The translations under genes were made by a program, and so were the position numbers. The notes beneath the pieces were generated by a model that worked only from the letters and a program-made list of their open reading frames with translations, was not told where the DNA came from and did not search any database. This document shows, one piece after another, positions 42,399-55,685 of a stretch of DNA of 64,000 bases (positions are counted from its first letter, which is position 1; the number at the start of each line of letters is the position of its first letter). The DNA lies in assembly GCA_946811695.1 (NCBI GenBank), contig OX328128.1, forward strand, positions 76,106,821-76,170,820, in the 5' to 3' direction. The stretch comes from Gonocerus acuteangulatus (lineage: Eukaryota; Arthropoda; Insecta; Hemiptera; Coreidae).

Positions 42399-42505
42399 AA
42401 TTCTAAGGGATAAAGGGGGATTACTGGCGAAGAATTCTAAGGGATAAAGGGGGATTACTGGCGAAGAATTCTAAGGGATAAAGGGGGATTACTGGCGAAG
42501 AGCAG
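42399..42505. repeat. Minisatellite, 35-bp unit, three copies
   Basis: GAATTCTAAGGGATAAAGGG, GGATTACTGGCGAA repeated three times with no visible change, a recent expansion between the two receptor genes. Confidence 0.88.
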
Positions 42506-42740
42506 CTCGCGACAGGTAATCGTGTCAAATATTGTGTAAATTCATTTAAAATTACCTGAACCATATTGTAATCAAATTAATATATTATTTTTGATTAGTT
42601 TTCCTCCACATAATGAGACTTTTTTTTAAACTAGAAATAAATACATATATATATCTGTGTGTGGGGGGGGGGAGTAAGGTACAGTAATTAAACTGCAAGA
42701 AAACAGTCTTTATACTTTGTTTAATGTCAATCAATTATTA

Positions 42741-42821
42741 TCAGTTATCTTTAGACCATGAAGAAGCAAATTTCAGCAGTCGATAGTCATACAATATATC
42801 AAGTGTTATCAATTGACTGGC
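42741..42821 (-). CDS. Odorant receptor 2, candidate terminal exon
   Basis: Excellent acceptor (TTTCTTGTGTTTTGCAG) and phase 0, followed by 26 codons including [15 protein letters not shown] and a TGA. The ILYDYRLL stretch can be aligned with AYSYYNLI of receptor 1, but similarity is low. No better candidate was seen between 42120 and 44225. Confidence 0.45.
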   Translation of the reverse strand, partial: ASQLITLDILYDYRLLKFASSWSKDN

Positions 42822-43865
42822 CTGCAAAACACAAGAAATATTCAATCAGAAATTTAAATCCTTCCATGTAGAATGTATTACATTACTTGCCATCAACATT
42901 TATATATGGAGCTATGTGGAGATGAAGAGGCTGGAGCAGGACCCGTGGGTATAGTTATGGAGGGAAGAAGGGAAGGGAGGAATGGGAGAGGAAGACCAAG
43001 ATTAGAGTACACTAAGCAGATAGTATCCGATGTCTGCTGTAGGAACTATGTGGAGATGAAGAGACTGTAGCAGGACTCGTGGGTATAGTTATGGAGGGAA
43101 GAAGGGAAAGGAGGAATGGGAGAGGAAGACCAAGATTAGAGCACACTAAGCAGATAGTGTCCGATGTATGCTGTAGGAACTATGTGGAGATGAAGAGACT
43201 GGAGCAGGACTCGTGGGAATAATTATGGAGGGAAGAAGGGAAGGGAGGAATGGGAGAGGAAGACCAAGATTAGAGTACACTAAGCAGATAGTGCCCGATG
43301 TCTGCTGTAGGAACTATTTCGGGATGAAGAGACTGGAGCAGGACTCGTGGGAATAATTATGGAGGGAATCATAGAATATAAGATAGAATTAAATACACAC
43401 CTTTGTTCAGACTATGTCTGATTGTCTCACAAGACTCATTACTTTGTACATTGCAGAAACCACCTAAAAGGAAAAAGAAAAATCAATTTCGAAACATTTT
43501 TAAAATGAAGATTCTTATCACTTCTATCACTAGAGGCGCTGTATCCGGTGTCTGTTGTACATTGAGCCAAATGTCCATTAAAAAATTTAAAGAGTAAAAC
43601 TATTTATGTTATTTTTATTTATATAGATTATTTTAAGCAAATTATTCAGTGTACACTAAAGAAGAATAATGCTTACTTATGCAGCCCCTGCGTGACGGAC
43701 TTTTTCTTTTCTTGTTAAATATTATTTACTTTTCATTAAGAACTTGGTTACAGGTTGCTATTTCCAGCAACCTGGAACCAAGCAACCTTTTACTTGGTTA
43801 TTGAAGAGTTGCTATTTCCAGCTTTCTAAGTCAGGTCAGAGGTAAGGGTTATATATGTATATACC

Positions 43866-43921
<56 letters not shown>

Positions 43922-46900
43922 TATTTATACACTTACTGGCTAAGATATAGCAGGTCCTGCGATTAAAGCTGATATTTTATTGTAATGCATACAATTCATG
44001 TTATAATAATTATAAAATGAATTGTATGCATTAAATGTCTTGTATCTATACAATAATTGTAGTAGATATAAGACACGTTAGCAAGATTTATTTATTTCTT
44101 ACCCATGTTTTGAAATTGCTCATATTATAATGAACAGATATACATTTCACCAACTATTTAAATATATATCGCTTCTCCAAATAAAAATTAATAAATAATG
44201 AGATAAAATATTTACTCCGACTGACCTGCCCATAAGTCTCCAAAGAAGCAGGAACACCGAACAGCAGCGCTTTGATCCCTGTAGGTTTGATTGTGTTTGA
44301 CATCATTATGTGCATTATCTGTGTGAATTTTCTGTTGTAATTCGTCCATTCGATGTCGTACAGGCAGTGGAAAACCTTTTCGCTCTAGCCAACAAATGCA
44401 TTATCAACAGAACGATAAATTGGTTTTTGATACATTTTGTTATCATCGATATCTTAGATACAGAAATAATTCTACTTTTATGACATTTCGTAGAAAAATA
44501 CCAAGAAGGAATCCAAAAGTAATTCCTTTTACCAGTATGAAAGGCCAAAAAACTTTAAAAAAAAGGGGGATTTGAGTTAATCGCTTAAAGGATAGGCCTG
44601 GCAAAACTCTTGCCGGCTAAAAACCCTCCTTAGGCCATGCCTGATTATACCCGTGTTGAGAAAGGCTGCACCCGTTTATATTCGGGTGAGTCATTTTTTA
44701 ATGACCCTGGCGTTCATATGACCTTAAGAGTATTATCAGCTCTCAATGAGTTGTCAGTAGTGTGTCAACTTTATTTGTTAATTTTTTGCTTAATTATCAG
44801 GCTGTACCGTATGAAATGTCAGTTTTGTACTTGCCGATTTCCTTCAAATGTCTTGAAACTGTCGTGGCTCCTACTCCGAGTTCTTTGGCATATACCCTAG
44901 TGCTTTTTGAGGGACAAGCTTCAACCCTTTCCTTCAGGTGGTCATTGCCAAGCTTGGTTTCTGGCCTTCCTAGCTCCTCGTTGGCAAGGTCAAAATTTTC
45001 ACTTCGAAACTTGGAAAACCACCGGTAAACAGTTCGTTCATTCACCTTTCCCTCCCCGAACGCCGTCTTAATGTCCATACACGCCTCAGCAGCGCTATGA
45101 CCGAGCTTAAATTCATAACGAAAAAGAATTCCGTTGAAGTCATAATTTAAGTTTTATTTCTTTCTCAGAGGATCGTTCTCACAACACAATACGCAAGTTA
45201 CTGATTAAATAATAGGAATAAAAGAGCTTTAATTCTATATGAATAACAATAATGTTTGTAAATAATGAAATAAAAATGGGAAAGGATTAAATCGCAAAGT
45301 AAACAAAACATTTCATACGGTACAGCCTGGTATACGTCATCAAGGGAAATAAATAATTAAGAATAGAAAACATAATTATCACTAGATGTTTTAATGAGAT
45401 ATGGTGGGATTACCTCTTGCAGAACGTCTTCACCGAGGAAGCAAATGAAAATGACAGTAAACTGCTCAGCAGAAAATGCGAGAAACAGGTTTATCGCTAC
45501 GTTTATTGGATGCACCTAGAAACAGTAAATAGGAATGTATATTTATCAATACACATACAGGGTCTGTCCAGAAAGTAATAGGACTGAGTCGATTAAAATG
45601 TATTGATCCAGCCGTTACAATTTTTTTTAAAATTTTCAAAATAGGCTCCTCCTGCGTCGATATTGCTCTGCCAGCGCGATTTCCAAGCATTGGAAGCGTC
45701 ACAGTAGGCATTCTCCGGAATAGCCTTTAGAGCCGCGGTACAAGCTGCTGGGGTCCCTTCTGTCGTCTCAAAATGCTTACTCAAATTGCAAGGAAACAAA
45801 GAGAAGTCCAGGGACCACATCTGGGCTGTAGGGCGGCTGGGGAAGCGTTGGGATGCCTACCAGGCTTGGTAGCTGGTCACAAGATAGGAGTTATGAGCCG
45901 GGGCGTTGTCATGGTGCGACTTCCAGTCGGCTGCGATGTCTTGTCGCACCCGATTGATCCTTCGTTTGAGTCTCTTGAGCACTTCCACATAGAACTTGGA
46001 GTCGACGGTTTGTCCAGGACCCATATTATCGGAGTTTCATGTCGAAGGTCTTCCAACTTGGTCTTCATCGGCGATCTCTTCCTGGCCCTCCTAAAAGGCC
46101 TTGTGCCACCGAAACACACCACTTCTTGCTATCTGTGTATTATCTGGGTAAGCCTGCTTCATTATATCAAACGTCTCTATCGGAGATTTACCGAGTTTCA
46201 CATAGAATTCAATCGCCGACCTCTGCTCTAACGAACGCTGCATTTTCGGCTTGTACCACTCACAAAAACACGTCGCACGAAAAAGCCTGTCTTGACTCTC
46301 CGGATGCTCGGAGACCCTCAACTAACCCCTCGTTCGTTAGATAGGGACCCATACTACCGAATCCAGTCGGCGCCAGCGTGCTCCGAAGTACAGCCGCGGC
46401 GGTAAAAAATCAGTCCTATTACTTTCCGGACAGACAGTGTATGTCAGAATATACATCATTGTTTCACGTCAACTCTTTCCGTACCAAGAGAGGTGCGCGG
46501 TAAAGGGTTCTTCTGTACAGGATATTTGCCACAGCTCCCCTGTACGGTATACTTTTGCTACTTTGTTGTATGTTATGAATATTAAACAAGTGGAATACAT
46601 AATCAATAACTACGACCAATAAGTTTCCTATCCTTATTTTGGGTAAGTCAATGGTACGTTTGGTCAGTCTTTCGTCGGACGTGTACAGAAGTCAACGGTA
46701 CACAGGGCCCATCCACTCCACGACTGCTAAAGCAGTAATGGGTAGGAAAAGGGTTAAATACTCCCTTGTTCAGTATTATTTAGCTATAAATCATTATTAA
46801 TAACAATTCATTGATTATAATAATCAATGATTTGGCTTTTCACAAAAACAACTAATTAAAGCAAAATACAAAACATAAATAGCTCTATCACGTAGGAGCT

Positions 46901-48211
46901 GCATAACTAAGCACTTACCTCTGAAATATGTATAGGGTAAGCAGCATTTCCACTGAATTTGCTTAATATTAACTTTTTTCAATTAATAGCAACCATCTAG
47001 TGCATGTAGAACCCACGGAATGGAGTGCCTTAGGGCCTCCCGAAATCTTTAAATCTATATAAATAAAAATTACGTGTCTGTCTGTTTATCTGTTTGTTTA
47101 TTTATTTATTTGTTTGTTTGTTCCTTATACAAATCTACACCGTTTGACTGATATTGACCAAACTTGGCACACAGGTAGGACTTGATACAACGAAAAGTTT
47201 TGTTCAAGAAAAATTGGCTACACTGAACCATTCAGATTGTGACGTCCATTTTGAATCGACTACTGCTGGCCTCTGTCGGCTGTTAGATGAAGTGCTGTTG
47301 TGCTGGCCTCTGCCGGTAACATTATGAACTAAAACAAATTCAGATCGCTTAACAGATTTTCGTAACTGGGTATAGACAACTATCTATCAAGTAGATCTTG
47401 ATACGGGGAGAGTCATAGACAGAAAGCAGGTGTAGTATGGCACACTGGGTAACAGCTAGTACTCTATATAAATACTTATTAAAACTGAATAGTTCTGTAC
47501 TTTTATATTTGCAATGCAGAGATGATTCAATTATTAATTCTTTAGATATTTGTGTTCTGAAGTAAATCTCACAAAACGTATAGTCCTCATAAGTTGGGAA
47601 TATCTATCGAGCTTCGTATAAGATCGCAAAAATATCGGCCGGTAAACCTCAATTCCTAATATACTAATTTCTTATTTTTAGTTTTTAAATACACCTATCT
47701 CTTTAGATTGGCGTGGAATGTACCGAGATTTAAAGCAATGTAATTAATTTAAGTTTTAGATATTTAGGATTATCATATTATGCATGAGACCTAAATTGTT
47801 CATTGGAAATGTTGCGATCATGTATATTGTACGTAGGAACTGTTTTCTTATTTTTATTTTTATATGTTTCTTCTTAAAAAAATATTATTTTTACAAAGTT
47901 ATTTTTATTTTTTACCTGCTGGTTATTCATAAACCTAATTATATAATTAGATAGATATTTAAAATTCTGTAATTATGTATTTAAAATTTGTACTATAATG
48001 TAATCAGACTTATAATTATTTTGCAAATTGTTAATTATTAAGGATTTATAATTACTATGTATCTATATGAATATGTATTTAAATTTTATATCTGTATTTG
48101 GGCGAATCGTCTTCGTTGCGCGTTCTCAAAACAAGTAAAATAATAAATATACCCTTTGAGGTGGAGCAGAATAGTTCGAAACCGATTTGGGTATGTATGT
48201 ATGTATATATG

Positions 48212-48302
<91 letters not shown>

Positions 48303-50388
48303 GGGTCATGAGATATAGAAGGCATCCGTACACCATCGATGCTAGGCTGAACACAGCTAGGGAGAACAGACCGCTGAATGGTTCGAACAGTTTTCTCAAT
48401 CTGAAATTTAAATAAGGACATTTTAAAATCAAGGAAAATAATATAAATAAATTTTGTCTATATACTAGCTGAAAACTCGTGATTCGTCACGGCAGATAAG
48501 TAGTTATTTTATTGCATTAAATAATGTATATTCAAAATTAACGCTACTCTTTAATTTTGTGTAGTTTATTATTGCACGGTTCCCGTCATACTATTTGTTA
48601 TTCATCAATTGATAAGTAATAAAATTATAATGTTTCTTGACATTGGGGCGCTCCGGACCAGTGTCAACAAAGAAATAACCTAGAGATACCCCGTTATCTA
48701 TAGGTTACCAGTAACAGGAGTTTAACCGGCACCGGTAGAAATTCGTATAAATGGACGCTAAAATTTAAAAATGTATGTTTCCAAGATGGAAACACCCGTC
48801 ATATTTGCGAGCATTAGCAAGACGTGCTCTGATTGGGGATGCTGATGGATGAGGAGGCTGTGCAAGGGTTCGGGATATTATTACCTCAGATGGACCATCA
48901 CCAGGTATAGCGTAAACTCTATGAGGGAAAAAATCACAGTTTATTTCTAGTAATTCAAGGACTGCCATCAGAGTTGAAATTAACCTCAATTAAAAATAAT
49001 ACTATGAAATAGATAATGTATAGTAACAGCTGTTCTTTATCGTCATGGCAACGCTGTCTAGGCTTGCCTGTTCTAACCAAGTAAAACTTTAAACCCCTCT
49101 AAAAATACTTAACAATTTGAATATCAAAAAATCCTGGCTTGACGAGTGTTTACGTCATAAAAGGAGTATCCATGCAAAATTTCAAATTTGTCTATCAAGT
49201 GGTTTGGGCTGGGCGATGATAGGTCAGTGAATGAGTGAGTGGTATTTGACAAATATATAGTAGATTTTTCCTAGATATCATACGTTATTTTATTTAATAA
49301 AATAACGTATGATATCTAATCAAATTTTTGGAGACCCGATGGCCGTGAGGGTTAAGGCGTGAGCTTTTCTTTAGAAAAAAGAAAAGGCATCAGCCCTATC
49401 CTGGCTAGAAAAGGGTGTTAACCTATAGATAACCCGTCCTAAAATTCCTAGTTAATAATAAATGGACGTTAAAATTTAAATAAATAAATTATTTAATAAA
49501 ATAACGTATGATATCTTTCCCTGTCATATACATTAAAGACAAAATCCAGCCTTAAATAATGATTTTCTGTTAGTTCAATGAACGTCTCACAGTGGTGCCA
49601 AACACTATTTAGGGAGAAAACCTGTACTTGAATCATTCTGATTTTGGTATCGTTTTAAGGTATTTTCTAGTGCTGAGTCGAATGAGACCACTGAAAATTC
49701 GATAGAATAATTATTTTGGAAGATCAACGGGTTATATATTACGAAAACCGTGAAAAACGATTTTAAAAAAGTAATATTTTACTCAATTGGTAGAGGAATG
49801 TATCCTTTCAAATGTATGGTTTTTTTTTAGTGCTGAGTTGAATAAATTAACCAACAATGCAATACGGTTAAATGGTCTTGACGTATTTCTCGTTACTTTC
49901 GCTTATAACGAATACATTTACATTTTTTTACACGAGATATTAGGTATATTTAACTGTAAATGTTCAGTTACTTCCTACCAAAAACTGTTCAACAATTCTC
50001 AGACGAAAATAGTAATGGTAAACTCATTTTTCGTTCAATAATCGAACCGCTTTATTTTATTAGGCTTGCATACGTACGGCCGAGTACGGCGATAAAATTT
50101 ATATGAAAGCAACTTCGAAACATGTACTTTCAGGTAACACTATGCGTAGAGGATAGCTAAGTACCTTTTTTTTCTACACCAAATAAACTACAGATAATTG
50201 AGTTCCATTACAGATATCTTCACAGTCATCTGCACCAAGTTCATGGTACATTTTGCTGGTTGATAAGAGAATTTATTCCTAACTAACTAAACAAATTTCT
50301 TATTCAATTGTTTCTTTTCATTTACTTTTTTTTTTGTATTATTTATTTTGTCTTTCAACTTGCTCATTATTAATCATCAATTTCTTCA

Positions 50389-50463
<75 letters not shown>

Positions 50464-51854
50464 TTTGCAAGCAAACTTTACTAATGAACTTTACAAATGT
50501 ACAGATGTTAAATAAACATTGTACTTAATAACAAACAAAAAAAAACAACAAAAAAAAACCTTATGCTGTGGAAAAATCTGAACATTTTGCATCGTGTATT
50601 AGAGGAGGAAAATCATTACAAATGGGATACATCCATATATAAAAATATTTTAATTGTTTTGTTTACTTGAGCAAAGCCTGATGATGTTGGATGTTTGATC
50701 TGAAACACAGGAAGAGGCATTCTTGAAAGGCCTTGTCCTCGAGGAAATCTCCTAGTGATCTTGCAGACGAAGCCTTCCGTATCCTGCTGTACATCCTGTA
50801 AGCCCTCCGTTGCACGTTCAGTATCGAATGGTTCAGTATTCTAAAGTGCACCTTCATCTGAACTACGCTGCTTATGTAGTACCAAATGGTCGCACAGCTG
50901 ATGGAGTACACGAAGAAATAGTAAGCGATCCCTATGAGATAGCCCAAAGCCATACCCCTTAAAGGTCGGGTGTCGAAGGGTTGATAGTAGAGATGAGGCA
51001 AGTATGGATTGGTAACGCCGGACAGGCTCGGATGGTCTGGGTCCAGAAGAAGTAGCTGAGAGACGGGGAAGATGGTGGTGTTGGTGAACGCACCGAGGAC
51101 GAACATGTAGAGGAATATGTTGGATTTCCATCGGATCTCTTCGGGCATGGATTCCTTCATCTTCATCAGGATGGTGTCTTCATCTTCTTCTTCGTAGCGG
51201 AAGATACCGGCCTTCAGGAAGTTCCTGGTCTTGTCCAAGGATCTGCACAAAAAAAAAGTAGGTATCAATTTCAGGCATTCCAAAGAAATAATATATCGTC
51301 TAAGGAAGATTTTATGACAGAAAACATGAAAAAAAGGACAAAGCGCATTTCCGTTCATATCCCTCATTAGTAAAGGAGCATAACCAGTTTTTGGTAGCTT
51401 TTGATCTTTGATGAAAAATATAAAATAAAATCTCAAAGAGAAGGACGATTTAAATCGCCACAACAGTAAACTGACAGCATTCTAAGCGGAAATAACTATG
51501 CCGCCTTCTCAACGTTCCCCCTAGGAAAACAGTATTACCAATACGTTTCTCATTTTCTTATCTTGCATTAATAAAAGACTGATTTCACTGTTAAATATAA
51601 TTTACAACACAAAAATTACCAGTTAAATAAGAGAGTTAAACAGAGACTTTAACCCGTTCAAAATAATTAAACTAACACATTCCAAGTTTTAAACACTTTT
51701 TTCTCTGATTTACATCGAAACTTACATAAGAACCATGTTTGTAAAGAATTTAGTAAGCTTTCGAATGGTCGACTTCCACATACAACGATTTCACAACTGT
51801 TTTGGGGATATTTTAGAAAATAAGACTATGATCCAAAAACGTTTCAACCCTTTC

Positions 51855-51885
<31 letters not shown>

Positions 51886-54800
51886 GCGCATCGACGTCTA
51901 GGCCATTAGCGTTCATGCCTAATAATAAAATATTTTTTCTATTACTGCCACCTCCAGACACAAATGATATTTATTTAAATTTTAATGTCCATTATTATTA
52001 ACTAAGAATTTTGGGACAAGTTATCTGTAGGTTACCCCTCTTTTCTAGCAAAGATAGGACTGATGCCTTTTCTTTTTTGTAAAGAAAAGCCACCCCCCCA
52101 TAGTGGGAAAAGAGCCCACGATCTTTGGCACGGAGTGTTAAGTGCTCACGGCCACTGGGCCTCCAAAAAAATAATATTCTACCGGAACAGCATTATGCTG
52201 TAACAACATAAATGAACATGCATGCCAGGTGATAAAGAACTTCAATTTAGACCAATTAAAATACCATTTTAGAAAAAATAACTTGAAATTTGAATTAGCA
52301 AAGAAAAATATATATTTTAATCATAAGTGCCTTAAGAATAAGTTAATACCTAAGTATGTTTTAGCTAAGGGAAATAGTATATCCGTATCATATAATGTTA
52401 AGCAGAAAATATTTGTTACCATTTTAAAAAGTGAACTTAAAAGGTGGTTCGGACTGAGGGACAGCTATTCTTTTTATCTTTCACTCATAGAGAATAGAAT
52501 CAAAACTTATATTTCTCCTTCCGAGTGGAAGAATTTCGTTAGTTATGTTACCAAGGTCCATTCAAAAAAACTTAAAGCTAAACAATTAACTATTGCCAAG
52601 AAGATAGAAGCTCTAAAGAATAATTATTTCAATCGAAATAATGACACAAATTACAGACATAATACAACGAAGTACGATAGGTTTCCTCGTCTTGTTAATT
52701 TAAGCCAGGTTCAGTTTACAGAAAACGAAGAAAACATTTTGAACAAAGGTCTAATATTTTGCCCTTCTAAACCGGTCAACAAGAATAATATTATAAAGTA
52801 GAAGGTAGAAAAATAATGTCTCTCCACTGTTTTTCAAAGTATTTATTAGCAAAAGCTTTTCGAGAACATGGTTCTCATCGTCAGTGCATCTATTACTCCA
52901 CCGGTAGTACTGCTAACAGCCTCTCCGAACAGGTGTGAGGTAAGAGGCTGTTAGCAGTAACGCTGCATACATCACAGATAATATTATAAATTTAATGGCT
53001 GCAATTGAAGTGGCCACAACTGACACAAAAACGCAAAAAAAGTGCAGCGAAATAATAGATAATTTCCTAGAAATGCAACAACCCAGAAGGGCTGGTGCTT
53101 TTCCCGATTTAAAAACAATAAAATCTTTAAAAGAAAAAATAATGAAAGAAAATCTCGTGGTCACAAAAGCGGACAAGGGTACCTCCACGGTAATTATTCC
53201 AAGGGATGATTATATTAAAAAAACCGAAAAACTTATCTCGGAGGGCGGATACGTTAAGTTAGTTAAAGATCCTACCGACGAATTTAATAACAAAATAAGA
53301 GCATTAGTCAACAATACGGATTATTTTTTCACAAAGGAAGAGGCGAGGTACATAGTTCAGAAAAATCCATTAGCACCTCGGCTTTACTGTTTACCTAAGG
53401 TCCATAAACCCGACGCCCCTCTCAGGCCAATAGTTTCCTTTGCATCGGCACCGACAGAAAAACTCTGCAAAAAGGTTTGTTACTTATACAGAAATATGAC
53501 TGGTTTTAAAGGGAAATATTCAATCATTAATTCCTTGGAATTGACGAAATTCCTGGAGACCCAATGCATCCCTCATGATGCAAAACTCGTTTCCTTTGAC
53601 GTTGTAAATCTATTTGGAAGTGTTTCGCCCGATCATGTCTTAAGCCTTATGGAACGCCTCCTAGTCAATAACAAATGTAACCCCTTGCAATCCGAAGAAA
53701 TGATGAATTTATTACAAATCTGCCTAAAACAAAATTACTTCGTCTTCCAAGGCAATTATTTCAGCCAAAAAGATTCTCTACCCATGGGATCACCGCTGAG
53801 CCCACTTGCAGCTGAGATTTACATGGATTGGTTAGAGAATTCTAAAATCATGTCCACAGTAAACCCATTCCGAGATAAGATCTGTTATTACGTCAGATAT
53901 GTTGATGACATATTGATTTTGTTCACAGGTTCGGATGAGGAACTAAATCAATTGTTACAATATATTAACAGTCTGATTCCACGGATTAAGTTTACTATGG
54001 AGGTTGAAAAAGAGAATTGCTTAAACTATTTAGATCTAACCATCACTAGGGATGGGAATAAACATACATTTGGGATACATCGAAAACCGTCATCAACAGA
54101 TATAGTCATTCCCAATTCTTCGTTCCACCATTACTCACACAAATTGTCAGCTATTCATAGCTACATAAATAGACTTTTAAATATCCCGTTACCGCAAAAT
54201 AATTACGATAAGGAATTGCAAGAAATTTATCACATAGCAGTGACAAATGGCTATACAACCAGGGAGGTCGATAAAATTATAACACGGAAAAAAACAAATA
54301 AACTCAAAGCCCAGTTAGATAACAAATTAATTAATCATAGTATTGATAGGTGGTGCTCCATACCGTACCTTGGAGCATTGTCGGAAAAAATAGCTAATAT
54401 TTTAAAGAAAACTGGTTTGCGTGTGGCTTTCAAGAGCAATGATAACCTAAAAAATTACATTGTTAGTGTAAAGGACCCTGTAGACTTAAGAGACCGCTCA
54501 GGGGTTTATAAAATATGCTGTGGAGAGTGTGGCGCATCTTATGTGGGAAGGACTTCTCGGAAGCTAAGGGTACGGTGCAAAGAGCATTTACGAAAAGGGG
54601 AGTCCGTTTTCTATGAACACCTTATAAAGGAGAACCACCTTAAGGCCCCTCATACGATGACCCTATTAGCTAGAGAACACGACTACCAAAAAGTAAAAAT
54701 ACTAGAAAACATTTTTATAAAATTAGAAACCAGCAAAAAGGATAATTTAAACATCCAACGGGAAGAAGTGTGCCCCTTTTTGTCAAGTGAACCTCTCCCG

Positions 54801-55053
54801 TCGTTTATGACTAGTCCCAACCTCACCAGTCCTAGCCCGAACACAGCCCTGGTAACAACTATCACTGCACGGAGGTAGATATAAGTTCACAATTGTAATT
54901 ATACATATATTATATAGTTAGCAAAAATATTATGTCCCTTTTGTGTATATGGATGTGTGTATGTATATGTGAGTATGTGTGTGTGTGTGTAGTCGTATGT
55001 ATATAAATGTATATGTATCCTTGTGTATGTATGTGTGTATATGCATGTGTGTA

Positions 55054-55148
<95 letters not shown>

Positions 55149-55632
55149 ATGTGTGTGTATATGTGGATATATATGCACATATATGGTATTATAGCTATAG
55201 TAATAATACAATATAAAGTTACATTATTTTAAAAACTTCAGTTAGACACCTTAGTTTATAAATTTGTAATTATTTACTAAAAAACTGTAATCTATAACAT
55301 TATGTTCCAATTTTTACAATTACCGTTTGCTTCATATATTCTAACTATTAATTATAACATTATGTTCTAATCTATACTTTCACCGTTTGCTTTATAAATT
55401 CTAACTATTAATTAGACTAATTAGACTAATTACTGTCCAACAACAGTCAAACAATATTAATTGTTATTAAGGAGTCAAACAATATTAATGCATGTATTTA
55501 TTTGTTGTTAGCACCTGATGATGGCACATTTGTGTTGAAAGGCCTAGTGCAAAATAAAGAAAATTTGTGGGAAGACTGAATTTTGTTTCACCCTCTGGAA
55601 TTAAGCAACCCCACTACCGGAAAACATCAATA

Positions 55633-55685
<53 letters not shown>

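Larger units (their letters stand above)
52170..55605 (+). mobile_element. Penelope-like retroelement in odorant receptor 2 intron 1
   Basis: A single long reading frame with Penelope-type reverse transcriptase and a GIY-YIG endonuclease (52229-54878, split once by a 180-bp insertion), then a microsatellite-rich 3' region (54950-55185). The terminal block (55511-55605) has a hammerhead-like motif, an AATAAA and a conserved-looking end (TTTGTTTCACCCTCTGGAAT). The 5' end appears truncated next to the SINE at 52164. The near-intact frame suggests a young insertion. Confidence 0.85.

Noticed and set aside
50841..51131. 96-aa frame on the - strand inside odorant receptor 2 exon 2
   Set aside because: Shadow frame of the receptor exon.
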